DNA of 52,046 nt from Streptomyces sp. SA15 (GTDB lineage: Bacteria; Actinomycetota; Actinomycetes; Streptomycetales; Streptomycetaceae). Under the pieces are notes generated by a model. That model searched no databases and was not told the DNA's origin. It saw nothing but the letters and a program-made list of their open reading frames with translations. Below are positions 8,920 through 19,800 of this stretch, piece after piece. Positions within the stretch are counted from its first letter, which is position 1. Each line of letters opens with the position of its first letter. Position numbers and translations under genes: made by a program. The stretch covers positions 1 to 52,046 of the forward strand of contig NZ_NTGE01000144.1 of assembly GCF_002291145.1 (NCBI RefSeq), written 5' to 3'.

Positions 8920-10533
8920 ATGACGGACGCGCAGGCCCCGGCCAAGACCGGCACGAACCCCATCGCCCCCGCCCCGGCGGGCGCCCGTACCGCCGCCGAC
9001 GTGGTCACCCCCGAGCTGGTCGCCCAGCTCACCAAGGGCGTGGTCGGATCGGGCCGGACCGCCAACCACACACCGTTCAGCGGCGAGAAGCTGGCGGACC
9101 TGCCCGAGTCCACGCCCGAGGACGTACAGCAGGCCTTCGAAGCGGCCCGCAAGGCGCAGTCCGTGTGGGCGCGGACTCCCGTACGGCAGCGCGCCGCCGT
9201 CCTGCTCCGTTTCCACGACCTGATCCTGGAACGCCAGGCCGAGGTCCTCGACCTAATCCAGCTGGAGACCGGCAAGGCGCGTCTGCACGCCCACGAGGAG
9301 GTGCAGTCCGTCGCCGTGGCGGCCCGGCACTACGGCCGCAGGGCCGCCGCGTATCTGAAGCCGAAGCGGCACGCGGGCGCGGTACCGACGCTGACAAAGG
9401 TCACCGAACTCCGCCACCCGCGCGGTGTCGTGGGCCAGATCGCCCCCTGGAACTACCCCCTGGAGCTGTCGGTCGGCGACGCGCTCCCGGCCTTCGTCGC
9501 GGGCAACGCGGTCGTGATGAAGCCCGACACGGAGACCTGTCTCACCGCGCTGTGGGCCCGTGACCTGCTGATCGAGGCCGGTCTGCCCGCCGACGTCTTC
9601 CAGGTCGTCCTCGGCGAGGGCCCGGTCGTCGGCCCGGAGGTCGTCCGGCACGCCGACTACGTCTCCTTCACCGGCTCCACCCGCACCGGCCGCGAGGTCG
9701 CGCAGGGCGCCGCCGCCCGCCTGATCGGCGTCTCCCTCGAACTCGGCGGCAAGAACGCCATGTTGGTTCTCGAGGACGCGGATGTGGAGAAGGCCGCGGC
9801 CGGTGCCGTCCGCGCCTGCTTCTCCTCGGCCGGCCAACTCTGCATCTCCATCGAGCGGTTGTACGTCCACGAGTCGATCGCCGACACCTTCGTCGAGCGC
9901 TTCGCCGCCCGCACGAAGGCGATGCGGCTCGGCACGTCGCTGGCGTACGGCGCCGACATGGGCTCGCTGGTGGGCGAGCGCCAGTTGGAGACGGTCACCC
10001 GGCATGTGGAGGAGGCCGTCTCGAAGGGCGCGAAGCTGGTGGCCGGCGGTGTGGCCCGTCCCGACATCGGCCCGTACTTCTTCGAGCCGACGATCCTCGA
10101 CGGCGTGACGGAACCGATGTCGGTCTGCACGGAGGAGACCTTCGGCCCGGTCGTGTCGATCTACCGCTTCAAGACGGAGGACGAGGCGGTGGAACTCGCC
10201 AACTCCACGCCGTACGGCTTGAATTCCTCGGTCTGGACGAAGGACGGCCGCCGCGGCCGCGAGGTCGCCGCCCGCCTGCGCACGGGAACGGTGAACGTCA
10301 ACGAGGGCTACGCGGCCGCGTACGGCAGCGTCCAGTCCACGATGGGCGGCATGAAGGACTCCGGCCTGGGCCGCCGCCACGGCTCCGAGGGCATCCTCAA
10401 GTACACGGAGGCCCAGACGGTGGCGCAGCAGCGGTTGCTGCCGTTGGCGCCGTCGCTGGGGATGGACGACGAGAAGTACGCGCAGTTCATGAGCCGCAGC
10501 CTGCGGGTGATGAAGGCATTCCGGTTCCGTTAG
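8920..10533 (+). CDS. gabD2: Succinate-semialdehyde dehydrogenase (NAD(P)+)
   Basis: An aldehyde dehydrogenase superfamily enzyme that oxidises succinic semialdehyde to succinate, the last step of GABA and polyamine breakdown. In 537 residues it shows the coenzyme segment PWNYPLELSVGDALPA, the FTGSTRTGREV nucleotide-binding turn, LELGGKN with the general-base Glu near 274, and SSAGQLCIS with the nucleophilic Cys near 308. The C-terminal EETFGPVVSIYRF and GGMKDSGLGRRHG blocks complete the family pattern. A disordered Ala/Pro-rich N-terminus of about 30 residues is typical of actinobacterial members. ATG 8920 is the start. The symbol follows the actinobacterial gabD2 type; exact aldehyde preference is inferred. 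The oxidoreductase gene follows by 83 bp and may be co-transcribed. Confidence 0.88.
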   Translation: MTDAQAPAKTGTNPIAPAPAGARTAADVVTPELVAQLTKGVVGSGRTANHTPFSGEKLADLPESTPEDVQQAFEAARKAQSVWARTPVRQRAAVLLRFHDLILERQAEVLDLIQLETGKARLHAHEEVQSVAVAARHYGRRAAAYLKPKRHAGAVPTLTKVTELRHPRGVVGQIAPWNYPLELSVGDALPAFVAGNAVVMKPDTETCLTALWARDLLIEAGLPADVFQVVLGEGPVVGPEVVRHADYVSFTGSTRTGREVAQGAAARLIGVSLELGGKNAMLVLEDADVEKAAAGAVRACFSSAGQLCISIERLYVHESIADTFVERFAARTKAMRLGTSLAYGADMGSLVGERQLETVTRHVEEAVSKGAKLVAGGVARPDIGPYFFEPTILDGVTEPMSVCTEETFGPVVSIYRFKTEDEAVELANSTPYGLNSSVWTKDGRRGREVAARLRTGTVNVNEGYAAAYGSVQSTMGGMKDSGLGRRHGSEGILKYTEAQTVAQQRLLPLAPSLGMDDEKYAQFMSRSLRVMKAFRFR

Positions 10534-10616
10534 CCAACACTTGGCCGACCGCGCGGACCGCGCGGACAGCGCCGACCTCCCGGCCGACTCGCACGGACAC
10601 TCAACGAGGAGCACAC

Positions 10617-12395
10617 GTGCCCCAGGACGCTTACGACTATGACGTCATCGTCGTCGGATCAGGCTTCGGCGGTTCGGTAACCGCCCTCCGCCTGACCGAA
10701 AAGGGTTACAACGTAGGCGTCCTGGAGGCCGGCCGCCGCTTCACACCCGACACCCTCCCCAAGAACTCCTGGGACCTCAAGAACTACCTCTGGGTCCCCA
10801 AACTGGGCATGTTCGGACTCCAACGCATCCACCTGCTCGGCAACGTCATGGTCCTGGCCGGCGCAGGCGTGGGCGGCGGCTCCCTCAACTACGCCAACAC
10901 CCTCTACGTACCGCCGAAGCCGTTCTTCGAGGACCCGCAGTGGCGGCACATCACGGACTGGCAGGAGGAGCTGAAGCCGTACTACGACCAGGCGCGGCGC
11001 ATGCTCGGCGTACGACTCAACCCGACGATGACCCCCTCCGACGTGCACCTCAAGGCGGCAGCGGAGCGGATGGGCGTCGGCGACACCTTCCACATGGCAC
11101 CGGTCGGCGTGTTCTTCGGGGACGGCGAGGACGCCGACGGCTCGGTGAAGGCTCGGCCGGGCGAGCAGGTCGCGGACCCGTACTTCGGCGGCGCGGGCCC
11201 GGCCCGCAGGGCCTGCAACGAGTGCGGCGAGTGCATGACCGGCTGCCGTCACGGCGCGAAGAACACCCTCAACGAGAACTACCTGTACCTCGCCGAGAAG
11301 GCGGGCGCGGTCGTGCACCCCCTGACGACGGTCGTGTCGATCACGGACGACTCGCAGGGCGGCTACGCGATCGCCACCCTCCCCACGGACGACCGCCGCA
11401 AGGCGAAGGGCAGGACCTTCAAGGCCCGCCGTGTGGTCCTCGCGGCCGGCACGTACGGCACCCAGACCCTCCTGCACCGCATGAAGGCCGGTCGTCAACT
11501 GCCGTACATATCCGACAGGCTGGGCGAGCTCACCCGCACCAACTCCGAGGCGCTGGTCGGCGCGCAGACGGACAACCGCCGCTACCGCAAGGTGACGGGC
11601 GAGAAGAAGGTCGACTTCACGCGCGGGGTGGCCATCACGTCCTCGATCCACCCGGACGCCAACACCCACATCGAGCCGGTCCGCTACGGCAAGGGTTCCA
11701 ACTCGATGGGCGGCCTGTCGATCCTCCAGGTCCCGTACGCGGAGGGCTCGTCGAGGGTCATGGCCTGGCTGGCGAACGCGGCCCGCCACCCCCTGCAGGT
11801 CCTGCGCTCCCTCTCCAACCACCGATGGTCGGAGCGGACGATCATCGGCCTGGTCATGCAGTCCCTGGACAACTCCCTGACGACGTACCTGAAACCGGAC
11901 GGAGTCGGCAAGGGCCTCCTCACGGCCCGCCAGGGCCACGGCTCCCCGAACCCCAAGCAGATCAAGGCGGCGTCGGAGGGCGCCTCCGCCATCGCGGCCG
12001 AGATCAACGGCTTCGCCGGCTCCAACGTGGGCGAACTGATGGGCACCCCCCTCACCGCCCACTTCCTCGGCGGCTGCCCGATCGGCTCCTCCCGCGAGAC
12101 GGGAGTCATCGACCCCTACCACCGCCTCTACGGCCACCCCGGCATCTCGGTCGTCGACGGCGCCGCGGTCTCGGCCAACCTGGGCGTGAACCCGTCCCTC
12201 ACGATCACCGCCCAGGCCGAGCGAGCGATGTCGTACTGGCCCAACAAGGGCGAGACGGACCCGCGTCCGGCGCCGGGCCGGCCCTACGAATGCCTGAAGC
12301 CGGTGGAGCCGAAGTCACCGGCGGTCCCGGCGGAGGCGTTCGGGGCGCTGAAGCTGCCGTTCTTGGGGGTGCCGGCGGTGCCGCCCAAGAAGTGA
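10617..12395 (+). CDS. GMC-family FAD-dependent oxidoreductase with Cys-rich insert
   Basis: A glucose-methanol-choline type flavoprotein of 592 residues starting at GTG 10617 (upstream ACGAGGAGCACAC gives a good ribosome site). The N-terminal Rossmann motif VIVVGSGFGGSVTALRL and its LEAGRRF strand end bind FAD. LAGAGVGGGSLNYANT is the second GMC block. Near residues 200-215 lies a four-cysteine cluster (ACNECGECMTGC), a ferredoxin-like pattern seen in cholesterol-oxidase-type and related dehydrogenases. The C-terminus has the HFLGGCPIG block and VVDGAAVSANLGVNPSLTI, where flavin and active-site residues sit. No signal peptide is visible. The substrate is probably a sterol or other hydrophobic alcohol, inferred only from family resemblance. 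Confidence 0.85.
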   Translation: MPQDAYDYDVIVVGSGFGGSVTALRLTEKGYNVGVLEAGRRFTPDTLPKNSWDLKNYLWVPKLGMFGLQRIHLLGNVMVLAGAGVGGGSLNYANTLYVPPKPFFEDPQWRHITDWQEELKPYYDQARRMLGVRLNPTMTPSDVHLKAAAERMGVGDTFHMAPVGVFFGDGEDADGSVKARPGEQVADPYFGGAGPARRACNECGECMTGCRHGAKNTLNENYLYLAEKAGAVVHPLTTVVSITDDSQGGYAIATLPTDDRRKAKGRTFKARRVVLAAGTYGTQTLLHRMKAGRQLPYISDRLGELTRTNSEALVGAQTDNRRYRKVTGEKKVDFTRGVAITSSIHPDANTHIEPVRYGKGSNSMGGLSILQVPYAEGSSRVMAWLANAARHPLQVLRSLSNHRWSERTIIGLVMQSLDNSLTTYLKPDGVGKGLLTARQGHGSPNPKQIKAASEGASAIAAEINGFAGSNVGELMGTPLTAHFLGGCPIGSSRETGVIDPYHRLYGHPGISVVDGAAVSANLGVNPSLTITAQAERAMSYWPNKGETDPRPAPGRPYECLKPVEPKSPAVPAEAFGALKLPFLGVPAVPPKK

Positions 12396-12408
12396 CCGGT
12401 GAACAAAA

Positions 12409-12446
12409 AGAAGGACCTGCGCCCCCCTCCGAGCGCAGGTCCTTCT
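12409..12446 (-). terminator. Strong intrinsic terminator between convergent genes
   Basis: A 14-bp perfect stem (left arm 12409-12422, core AAGGACCTGCGC; right arm 12433-12446) encloses a 10-nt loop. Read on the minus strand it is followed by a T-rich run (complement of AAAAA at 12404-12408), so it should end transcription of the LAETG surface-protein gene. The stem alone may also slow plus-strand transcripts of the oxidoreductase. Confidence 0.85.
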
Positions 12447-12498
12447 CGTCCGTGCGTGAAGCTCTCGCGTGGGGCGTCAAACCCTCGCGACGTTGCGT

Positions 12499-13563
12499 TT
12501 ACGCGTCGGCACCGGCCCTACGGCGCTTCATCGCGAACACGACACCAGCACCGGCGACGATGGCGATCCCGCCGACCGTGCCGATGACCGGCAGGTTGGA
12601 GCTGGAACCGGTCTCGGCGAGGTTGCCGCTGATCTCCTCGACCTGGCCCTGCGGCTTCTTGCCGTCGACGCCGGTGGGCTTCTCGCCGTTCGGCTTGGCG
12701 TCGCCGACGTTGCCCGGCTTGCTGCCCGCGGCGAGCACCGTGAAGTCGTAGAAGTCACCGTTGCCGTAGCAGGCGGACTCCTCGCCCGCGTAGATCGCCT
12801 GGCTCAGGGCGAATGACGCACCGGCCGGGGCGGACTCCTTCACCCGTACCCGAAGGTCCAGCGTTGCGGTCGAGTTCTTCTCCAGGGAGCCGAGGGTGGC
12901 GACGAAGCTACCGGTGAAGACGACCTTGCCGTCCTCGTCCTTGTAGAAGTCCTGGTACTTGCTCGTCCACTTGCCGTCCTCGTTGGCCTGGATCTCGGCC
13001 AGGCTCGCGAACAGCGAGTCGTCCTCGTTGGTGTCGTCCGCGTACTCGGTGAACGCCTCCATCCAGACGTTCTCCAGGTCCTTGTCGGAGTTGTTCTCGA
13101 CGACGAACTGGAAGTTGTGCCAGCCGGAACCTGCGACGATCTTGTTCGGCAGGCCCGAGATGGTGGCCGTGAGGTTGTCGTCCAGGTTGAAGGACTCGCA
13201 GTCCTCGTACGGGTTCCACGGCTCGTCGCCGCCCTCGCCCGGGGCCGGGGTGCTCTCCTCCGCGGCCGGCGTGGACTCGTCCGCGGCCGGCGTGGACTCG
13301 TCCGCGGCGGGGGTGCTCTCCTCAGCAGCCGGCGTCGACTCCTCGGCGGCCGGGGTGGACTCCTCCTCGGTCGGAGTCGACTCCTCGCTCGTGGGTGTGC
13401 TCTCTTCGGCGGCGGGGGTGCTCTCCTCCGCAGCCGGCGTGCTCTCCGACGCGGTCGGCGTCGGCGTCTCGTCCGTGGCGAACGCGGCGGGCGCGGACAG
13501 CAGTGCGAGCGGCGCGATGACGGCCGTAGCGGCAGCCGCTGCCATGGCACGGCGAAGCTTCAT
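12499..13563 (-). CDS. LAETG-anchored cell-wall surface protein with ESTPAAE repeats
   Basis: A secreted protein of 354 residues covalently linked to peptidoglycan by a class E-type sortase. From ATG 13563 (GAGG upstream) it has a Sec signal (MKLRRAMAAAAATAV, hydrophobic core, cleavage near AFA-TD), ten 7-residue repeats of the ESTPAAE type at residues 40-109, a globular region of about 190 residues (starting DCESFNLDDNLTATISG, with FQFVVENNSDKDLENVW resembling an immunoglobulin-like fold), then LAETG at 315-319, a hydrophobic helix and a basic KRRRAG tail. The frame runs on to 13698, but that part lacks secretion features. It is divergent from the giant Rhs protein, so the two may be co-regulated surface components; that is inference. 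No ligand can be proposed. Confidence 0.88.
   Translation of the reverse strand: MKLRRAMAAAAATAVIAPLALLSAPAAFATDETPTPTASESTPAAEESTPAAEESTPTSEESTPTEEESTPAAEESTPAAEESTPAADESTPAADESTPAAEESTPAPGEGGDEPWNPYEDCESFNLDDNLTATISGLPNKIVAGSGWHNFQFVVENNSDKDLENVWMEAFTEYADDTNEDDSLFASLAEIQANEDGKWTSKYQDFYKDEDGKVVFTGSFVATLGSLEKNSTATLDLRVRVKESAPAGASFALSQAIYAGEESACYGNGDFYDFTVLAAGSKPGNVGDAKPNGEKPTGVDGKKPQGQVEEISGNLAETGSSSNLPVIGTVGGIAIVAGAGVVFAMKRRRAGADA
13237..13446 (-). repeat. Ten 21-bp coding repeats (ESTPAAE units)
   Basis: In-frame 7-residue units, ESTPAAE with variants ESTPTSE, ESTPTEE, ESTPAAD and a terminal ESTPAPG, form an acidic stalk just after the signal peptide of the surface protein. The stalk is predicted to be extended and its length may vary among strains. 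Confidence 0.85.
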
Positions 13564-13864
13564 GAAGACCTCGTGAATCCGGTGTACCGCGTGTCGCGGC
13601 AACCCTTGGGGGAGGCCTCCGCGTGTGGGGCGCGGGTGTGGCCCTTGGTACGTCGTGTTTGATCCGTGAATCCTGTGAATGGTTGTGCCCGCACTCACAG
13701 AATTCTTATGTGACCTGAGTCACTGTCCGGAGCGCCCCGTTTCGGCTGAGATTGTCATGTGACTGTCATCGCATTGGTGATCGGGAACCATGTGAAGGGC
13801 TTGTGCGTACGCCGCCGATCGTTTTAAGACTCTCACTCTTTGTTCCATCCGGGTGGGGGGATCC
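13564..13864. promoter_or_regulatory. Divergent promoter region of surface protein and Rhs giant
   Basis: About 300 bp hold no gene. Visible elements are GTGAC-CTGA-GTCAC (13711-13724, a 5-bp inverted repeat), a TGTCAT pair near 13755-13770, and GGAACC near 13786 followed 16-17 nt later by CGTAC, which resembles an ECF-sigma promoter for the rightward gene. All of these are candidates by eye only. Confidence 0.3.
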
Positions 13865-16800
13865 GTGCGACCAGCACGTCCGTTTGTTGCCGCTGTTGCC
13901 TTCGTGCTGGCCGTACTGGCCGGAACCGAACATGTCGCCCTGGCCGCAGACCAGTTGACGAGCGGTTCCGCGGGCGAGACCCCCGACCAGTCCTGGGGTT
14001 CGGCTGCGGGGCGCCGGCATGCCGCTTCCGCGGACGCCACGGACGCCTCCGCGAAGGGGGGCCACGACGGTCCGCTCACCGGCCGCGGTGAGCTCCCCGC
14101 CGAAGAGCCGGTCGGCGTCACCCGGTTGCCGAGCACGGCGAAGACACCCGAGCCCGGGATGGTCCGGCGGGTTGACGCCCCTGACGCGGCTACGCCCAAG
14201 GGCTTCGACGCCAAGCACAGCAAGGAGGTCAAGGCTGAGCGCGAGGAGCAGCGGCGCACGTACCGGAACCCGGACGGTACCTACACCACGCGTTTCTACA
14301 ATCAGCCCGTCAATTTCCGCGCTCCGGACCATAGTTGGCAGGCGATCGACGCCACTCTGGTGCCCCGGGACGGCTCGGGCCCGCGCACGATGGGCCTGGG
14401 CGGCGACGGCTGGGAAACCCGGTCGACCGAGGCGGAGATCCAGTTCGCGGGGTCCGCCGACGCCGACGCGCTGGTGCGGATGCAGGTCGGCGAGGGCCTT
14501 GCGGTCGGATACGGCGTCGATGACGCACACGCCACGACCGGGACGGCCCACAGCAGTACGGTGACGTACCGGAACGTGCGCGACGACGCCGACCTGGAGT
14601 TCGTGGCCGGCGGCGACTCGGTCAAGGAGACCCTGGTCCTCAACGACGCGAGTGCGCCCACCGAGTGGCGGTTCCCGCTGCACCTCGAAGGACTCACCGC
14701 GGGCCTCGACGACCACGGCAACGTGCTGTTCACCGACGGGGAGGGCGTCGATCGTGCCTGGATGCCGGCCGGCTGGATGGAGGACTCGAACTTCGCTACC
14801 GGAGCCAACGAGGGAGCCATCTCCTCCGGTGTCCGCTACCGCCTGGCGGAGGAGAACGGCCGTCAGGTCCTCGTCGTCACGCTCGACAAGGAGTGGCTGA
14901 GCGCACCCGAGCGCGTGTTCCCCGTCCGGGTCGACCCCTCGGTCCAGTCCTTCGACTCCACCTCCGGCACGTATGTCGAGTATCCGTACGACCAGAACTT
15001 CGCCTCCAGCACGGTACTGAAGACCGGCACGTACGACGGCGGCAGCCACAAGGCCGCGGCCTTCCTCCGGTTCAGCGGCGTCGAGAGCACGCTGAAGAAC
15101 GCCTGGGTGCTGAGCGCCAACCTCGCCCTCTACAACACCTGGTCGCAGTCATGCACCGCCCGCCCGGTGACGGTGCATCCGATCACCTCGAACTGGTCGG
15201 AGTCCACTACCAGCAAGTACCCGGGCCCCGCGACCGGCGCGTCCCTGGCGTCGAAGAGCTTCGCGCACGGCTGGCGACCCGCGGACACGGAAGCGTGGGC
15301 CTGCGGTGCGGCCTGGGAAAGCATCAAGCTCGGCTCGGCCGGCCGCAAGCTGGTGGACGACTGGACACACGGCCATAAGAAGAACTACGGCCTGGCCGTG
15401 AAGGCCTCCACCACCGACTCCAAGGGCTGGAAGCAGTTCGGCTCCGACGAGTACCCGAACGGCAAGCCCAGCCTGGACGTGACCTGGACGAAGTACGGCG
15501 CCACCTACAAGCTCGGCGACTTCACCGCCCCCGTGACGGCGACCAGCGAGGGCGTGCAGAAGGTCACCGTCACCAACCGCGGGCAGGCGACCTGGCCCGC
15601 CGGCGGCAACTACAAGCTGCGCTACAACCTGTACGACTCCGCCGGCAAGGAGATCACCGACAGCGCGAAGATCCGGTGGACGGCGATGCCCGAAGCGGTG
15701 TCACCCGGCGAGAGCGTGACGCTGGACGCGAAGATCGCCCCGCTGACACCCGCCACGTACACCGTGCAGTGGACGATGGACGACGTCGGCGTCAGCCGCT
15801 TCACGAGCGCCGGCGTACCGGGCCCCGCCGTCAAGATCGCCTCGGTCAACATCCCGCCTCAGCTGACCGCCGAGTCACCGGGCACGGGCGTCACGGTCGA
15901 CACGCTGACCCCAACCCTGTGGGCGAAGGGCACGGACGCCGACGACTACCCCACGACGACCCTGCAGTACACCTTCGAGGTCTGCCAGGTCGAGGGCAGC
16001 AACCTGCGCAAGAACTGCAAGAAGGGCACCCGTAGTGATGAGCAGCAGTGGGCGGTGCCGACGGGCTGGCTCTCCTGGGGCAAGCCCTACGCCTGGTACG
16101 CGTACGTCTATGACGGTGCCGCCACTTCGGCTCAGCCCGGCCCCGCCCTGCTGACCCCGCAGGTGCCGCAGCCGACGGTCACCAGCCACCTGGGCGGCGC
16201 CGACGACGGCAAGGAGATCGGCACCCGGGCCGGAAACTACGTCACCGCGGCGACCGACGCTGCGCTGACCACCGTAGGACCGGAGCTGTCCGTCACCCGC
16301 ACCTACAACTCCCTCGACCCACGCCGCGACGGCTCCTTCGGCACCGGCTGGTCCACCCGCTGGGACATGCGCGTGCGAGAAGAGCCCGAGACGTCGACCG
16401 CGCTGGTGACGCTGGCCGACGGCTCCCAGGTCCGGTTCGGCGAGAACGCCGACGGTACGTACGCCGGCCCGTCGGGCGGCTCGTTGACGCTGACCAGGCA
16501 ATCCGAGGGCTGGGCGCTGCGCGAGCGGTCCGGCACGACGTACACGTTCCTGATCGGTGGTGCGCTGGCCACGGTCGCGGATGGCGCCGGACGGGTGCAG
16601 CGGCTCACCCACGAGTTCGAGGACGGCGGTGAACTGCGCGAGGTCACCGACGTCATGTCGGGTCGTTCCCTGAGCTTCACGTGGACCGGCGGACACGTCG
16701 ACTCGGTGACGACGAGCGCGATCGACGCGAACACTCCGGGACTCACCTGGAAGTACACCTACACCGGCGGCCGGCTCACCACTGTGTGTCCGCCGTCGTC

Positions 16801-19800
16801 CACCACCAAGTGCACGGTCTACGAGTATGGCGACGGCTCCGTGTACCGCAGCGGCGTCCTCGACGCCGCCCCCGCCTCGTACTGGCGCCTCGGTGAGCGC
16901 GAGGGCGCGACCGCGACGAGCGAGGCCGTCTCCAACACCGGCCTGAACGAGGCTCTGTACCGGGACGTCCAACTCGGCACCGACTCCGTCGTCGCGGGGA
17001 CGACCGACACCTCCGTCGCCTTCGACGGCACCGACTCGGTGATCGAGCTGCCCGCCGATACCCTGAAGGCCGCTGCCTTCCCGGCGATCGAGCTGTGGTT
17101 CAAGACCAGCACGCCCTCCGCCGTCCTCGTCGGCTTCCAGGACACCGAACTGGGCGACAAGCCCGCCTCCTGGCGGCCGGTGCTGAACATCGACGGAGCG
17201 GGCAAGCTGCGCGGCGAGTTCTACCTCTCCGGAGCCACCGGGGCGACGCCCATCGTGTCGACACGGACCGTGACGGACGGCACGTGGCATCACGCGGTGC
17301 TGTCCGCCGGGGCGAGCGCCCAGACCCTGTACCTGGACGGTGTCAAGGTCGGTTCGCTTAGCGGCACGCTCACCGAGCAGTCCCGCACCTACGCCTACCT
17401 CGGCGGAGGCTATGGCAGCTCCGGCTGGATGGGCCTGGCCGCCGGCGAGTACCGCTTCAAGGGCCAGATGGACGAGGTGGCCGTCTACCACCACCCGCTG
17501 GATGCCGCGACGGTCGCCGAGCACTACGCGGCCCGCACCGCGATCGGGCAGGTCAAGAAGGTCACCCTGCCCTCCGGCCGCATCCACGCGACCGCCACGT
17601 ACGACCCGGCAGACGGGCGACTGACGCAGCACACCGACGCCAACGGCGGTACCTGGAAGGTCTCCGCGCCGTCGTACTCCAACGCGTCGTCCTCTTACGC
17701 CGACGTGATCCAGCGCAGCGGCCCCAAGGGGTACTGGCGGCTGGGCGAGGGCAGCGGCGCGGAGGCGACCAGCCCGCTGGGCGACGCACTGGCCGGCGGT
17801 TACCTGGGCGACGCCAGGCCCGGCACAGCGGGCATCTTCACGAACGGCGACGACACCTCGGCGAGCTTCAACGGCGACGGCGCCGTGGAACTGCCCGTCG
17901 AGTCCCTGGGCACGAACGCCCAGATGTCGGTTGAGCTGTGGTTCAAGACCACGGATCCGGGGGTGCTGGTCACGAACCAGGACGCGGAACTCGGCGACAC
18001 GCCAGGGCAGTGGCGGCCGATGCTGCTGATCGACGCTGACGGCAAGCTGCGGGGCAGGTTCTCGGGCGGCGCGAGCAGCATCCTCTCCAAGAGAGCCGTC
18101 ACCGACGACGAGTGGCACCAGGTGTTCCTCACCGGCGCCGCCGACGCACAGGCTCTCTATCTGGATGGCGAGCTGCAGGGCACGGCGCAGACGGGCGTAG
18201 ACACCACGCGATTCGCGCGTCTGTTCGTCGGCGGTGGCTACTCCTCCTCGGGCTGGGACGGTCAGGCGGCCGGATACCGCAACTTCGTCGGCCAGATAGA
18301 CGAAGTCGCCGTGTACGACCGTTCCCTGGTGCAGTGGCTCAAGCCCTCGGCGGAGTGGCTGGGCTGGACACCGGTCGGGACCGCGCCCCGCGACCACTAC
18401 CAGGCCCGCAAGTCCCTGGTGACGGGCACCGGCGGGCAGTACCGCGGAGTAGCCGTGGCTGACGCCCCGGCCGCCTACTGGAGGCTGGACGAGACCGACG
18501 GTCCCACTCTCTCCAGTGAGGTGGGCGGTGCCGGCATGGCCGCCACCTACCATCCGGGCGGTTCCTCCGGACTGGATACCGGCGGCGTCTTCGGACCGGG
18601 CGACGACCGGGCGCTGATCCTGGACGGCAAGAGCGACGTCCAGGTTCCCGGTGACGTGTTCGCCGGTGCGACCAATCTGTCGGCTGAAATGTGGTTCCGC
18701 ACCACCAGCACCGACCCCGCCGTCCTTCTGGGCTTCCAGAACGCGCCCCTCGGCCAGACGCCGACCTCGTGGCGGCCCGCGCTGAACATCGACGGAGCGG
18801 GCAAGCTGCGCGGCGAGTTCTACCTGTCCGGCGCCTCTGGAGCCACCCCCATTGTGTCGGCGCAGGCGGTGACGGACGGTGCCTGGCACCATGTCGTGTT
18901 GTCCGGCGCCGGCACGACACAGACTCTCTACCTGGACGGTGTCAAGGTCGGTTCACTGAGCGGCACCATCACGGACCAGTCCCGCCCGTACGCCTACGTC
19001 GGCGGGGGCTACGGCAGTTCCGGCTGGATGGGCGTGAGCGAAGGAACTTACCGCTTCCAGGGGACGCTGGACGAGGTCGCCCTGTACCGCAGCACTCTCA
19101 CCGCCGACCAGGTCTCCGCCCACTACCGGGCCCAGGCCGAGTCCGCGGGCTCAGGGCTGACCGCCAGTGTGCAGGTCACCGACCCTGCCCAAAAGACCAG
19201 CAGCACCAGTTACGACGCCCTGCACGGCCTGCGCGTGGTCTCCCGCACCGACGCCACCGGCGCGCTCACGAGCTACGCCTACGACACCGCTGGCAACCTG
19301 CACACCGTCACGGATCCGAACGGCCACGCCACCGTCACCGGCCACGACACGCGGGGCAACACCGTGTCGGCCACGACCTGCCGAGACGCCGACTCCTGCT
19401 GGACGAGCTTCAGTTCCCACTACCTCAACGCGAGCGACCCGCTCGACCCGCGCAACGACAAGCCGCTCACCTACCGCGACCAGCGCTCGACCGACTACAA
19501 CGACAACCGGTACCGCACGGCCTACACCTACAACACCCTTGGTCTGCCCCTCACCGCCGTCCGACCGGACGGCAGCACCGCCGCCACTACGTACACCGCG
19601 GGTACCGAGGCGGCGGTCGGCGGCGGCACCACCCCGGCCGGGCTGGTGCTGACCGAGACCACGCCGGGCGGAGCGAAGACGTCCTACCGCTACTTCGCGA
19701 GCGGCGACTTGGCCGAGGTGACCTCTCCGTCCGGACTTGTCACGAGCTACACCTACGACGGGCTGGGTCGGAAGACCTCCGAGAAGCAGGTCTCCGATAC

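Noticed and set aside
15875..18892. A 1005-codon minus-strand frame inside the Rhs gene
   Set aside because: Antisense to the LamG-like and Rhs regions; no start signal or recognisable domain.
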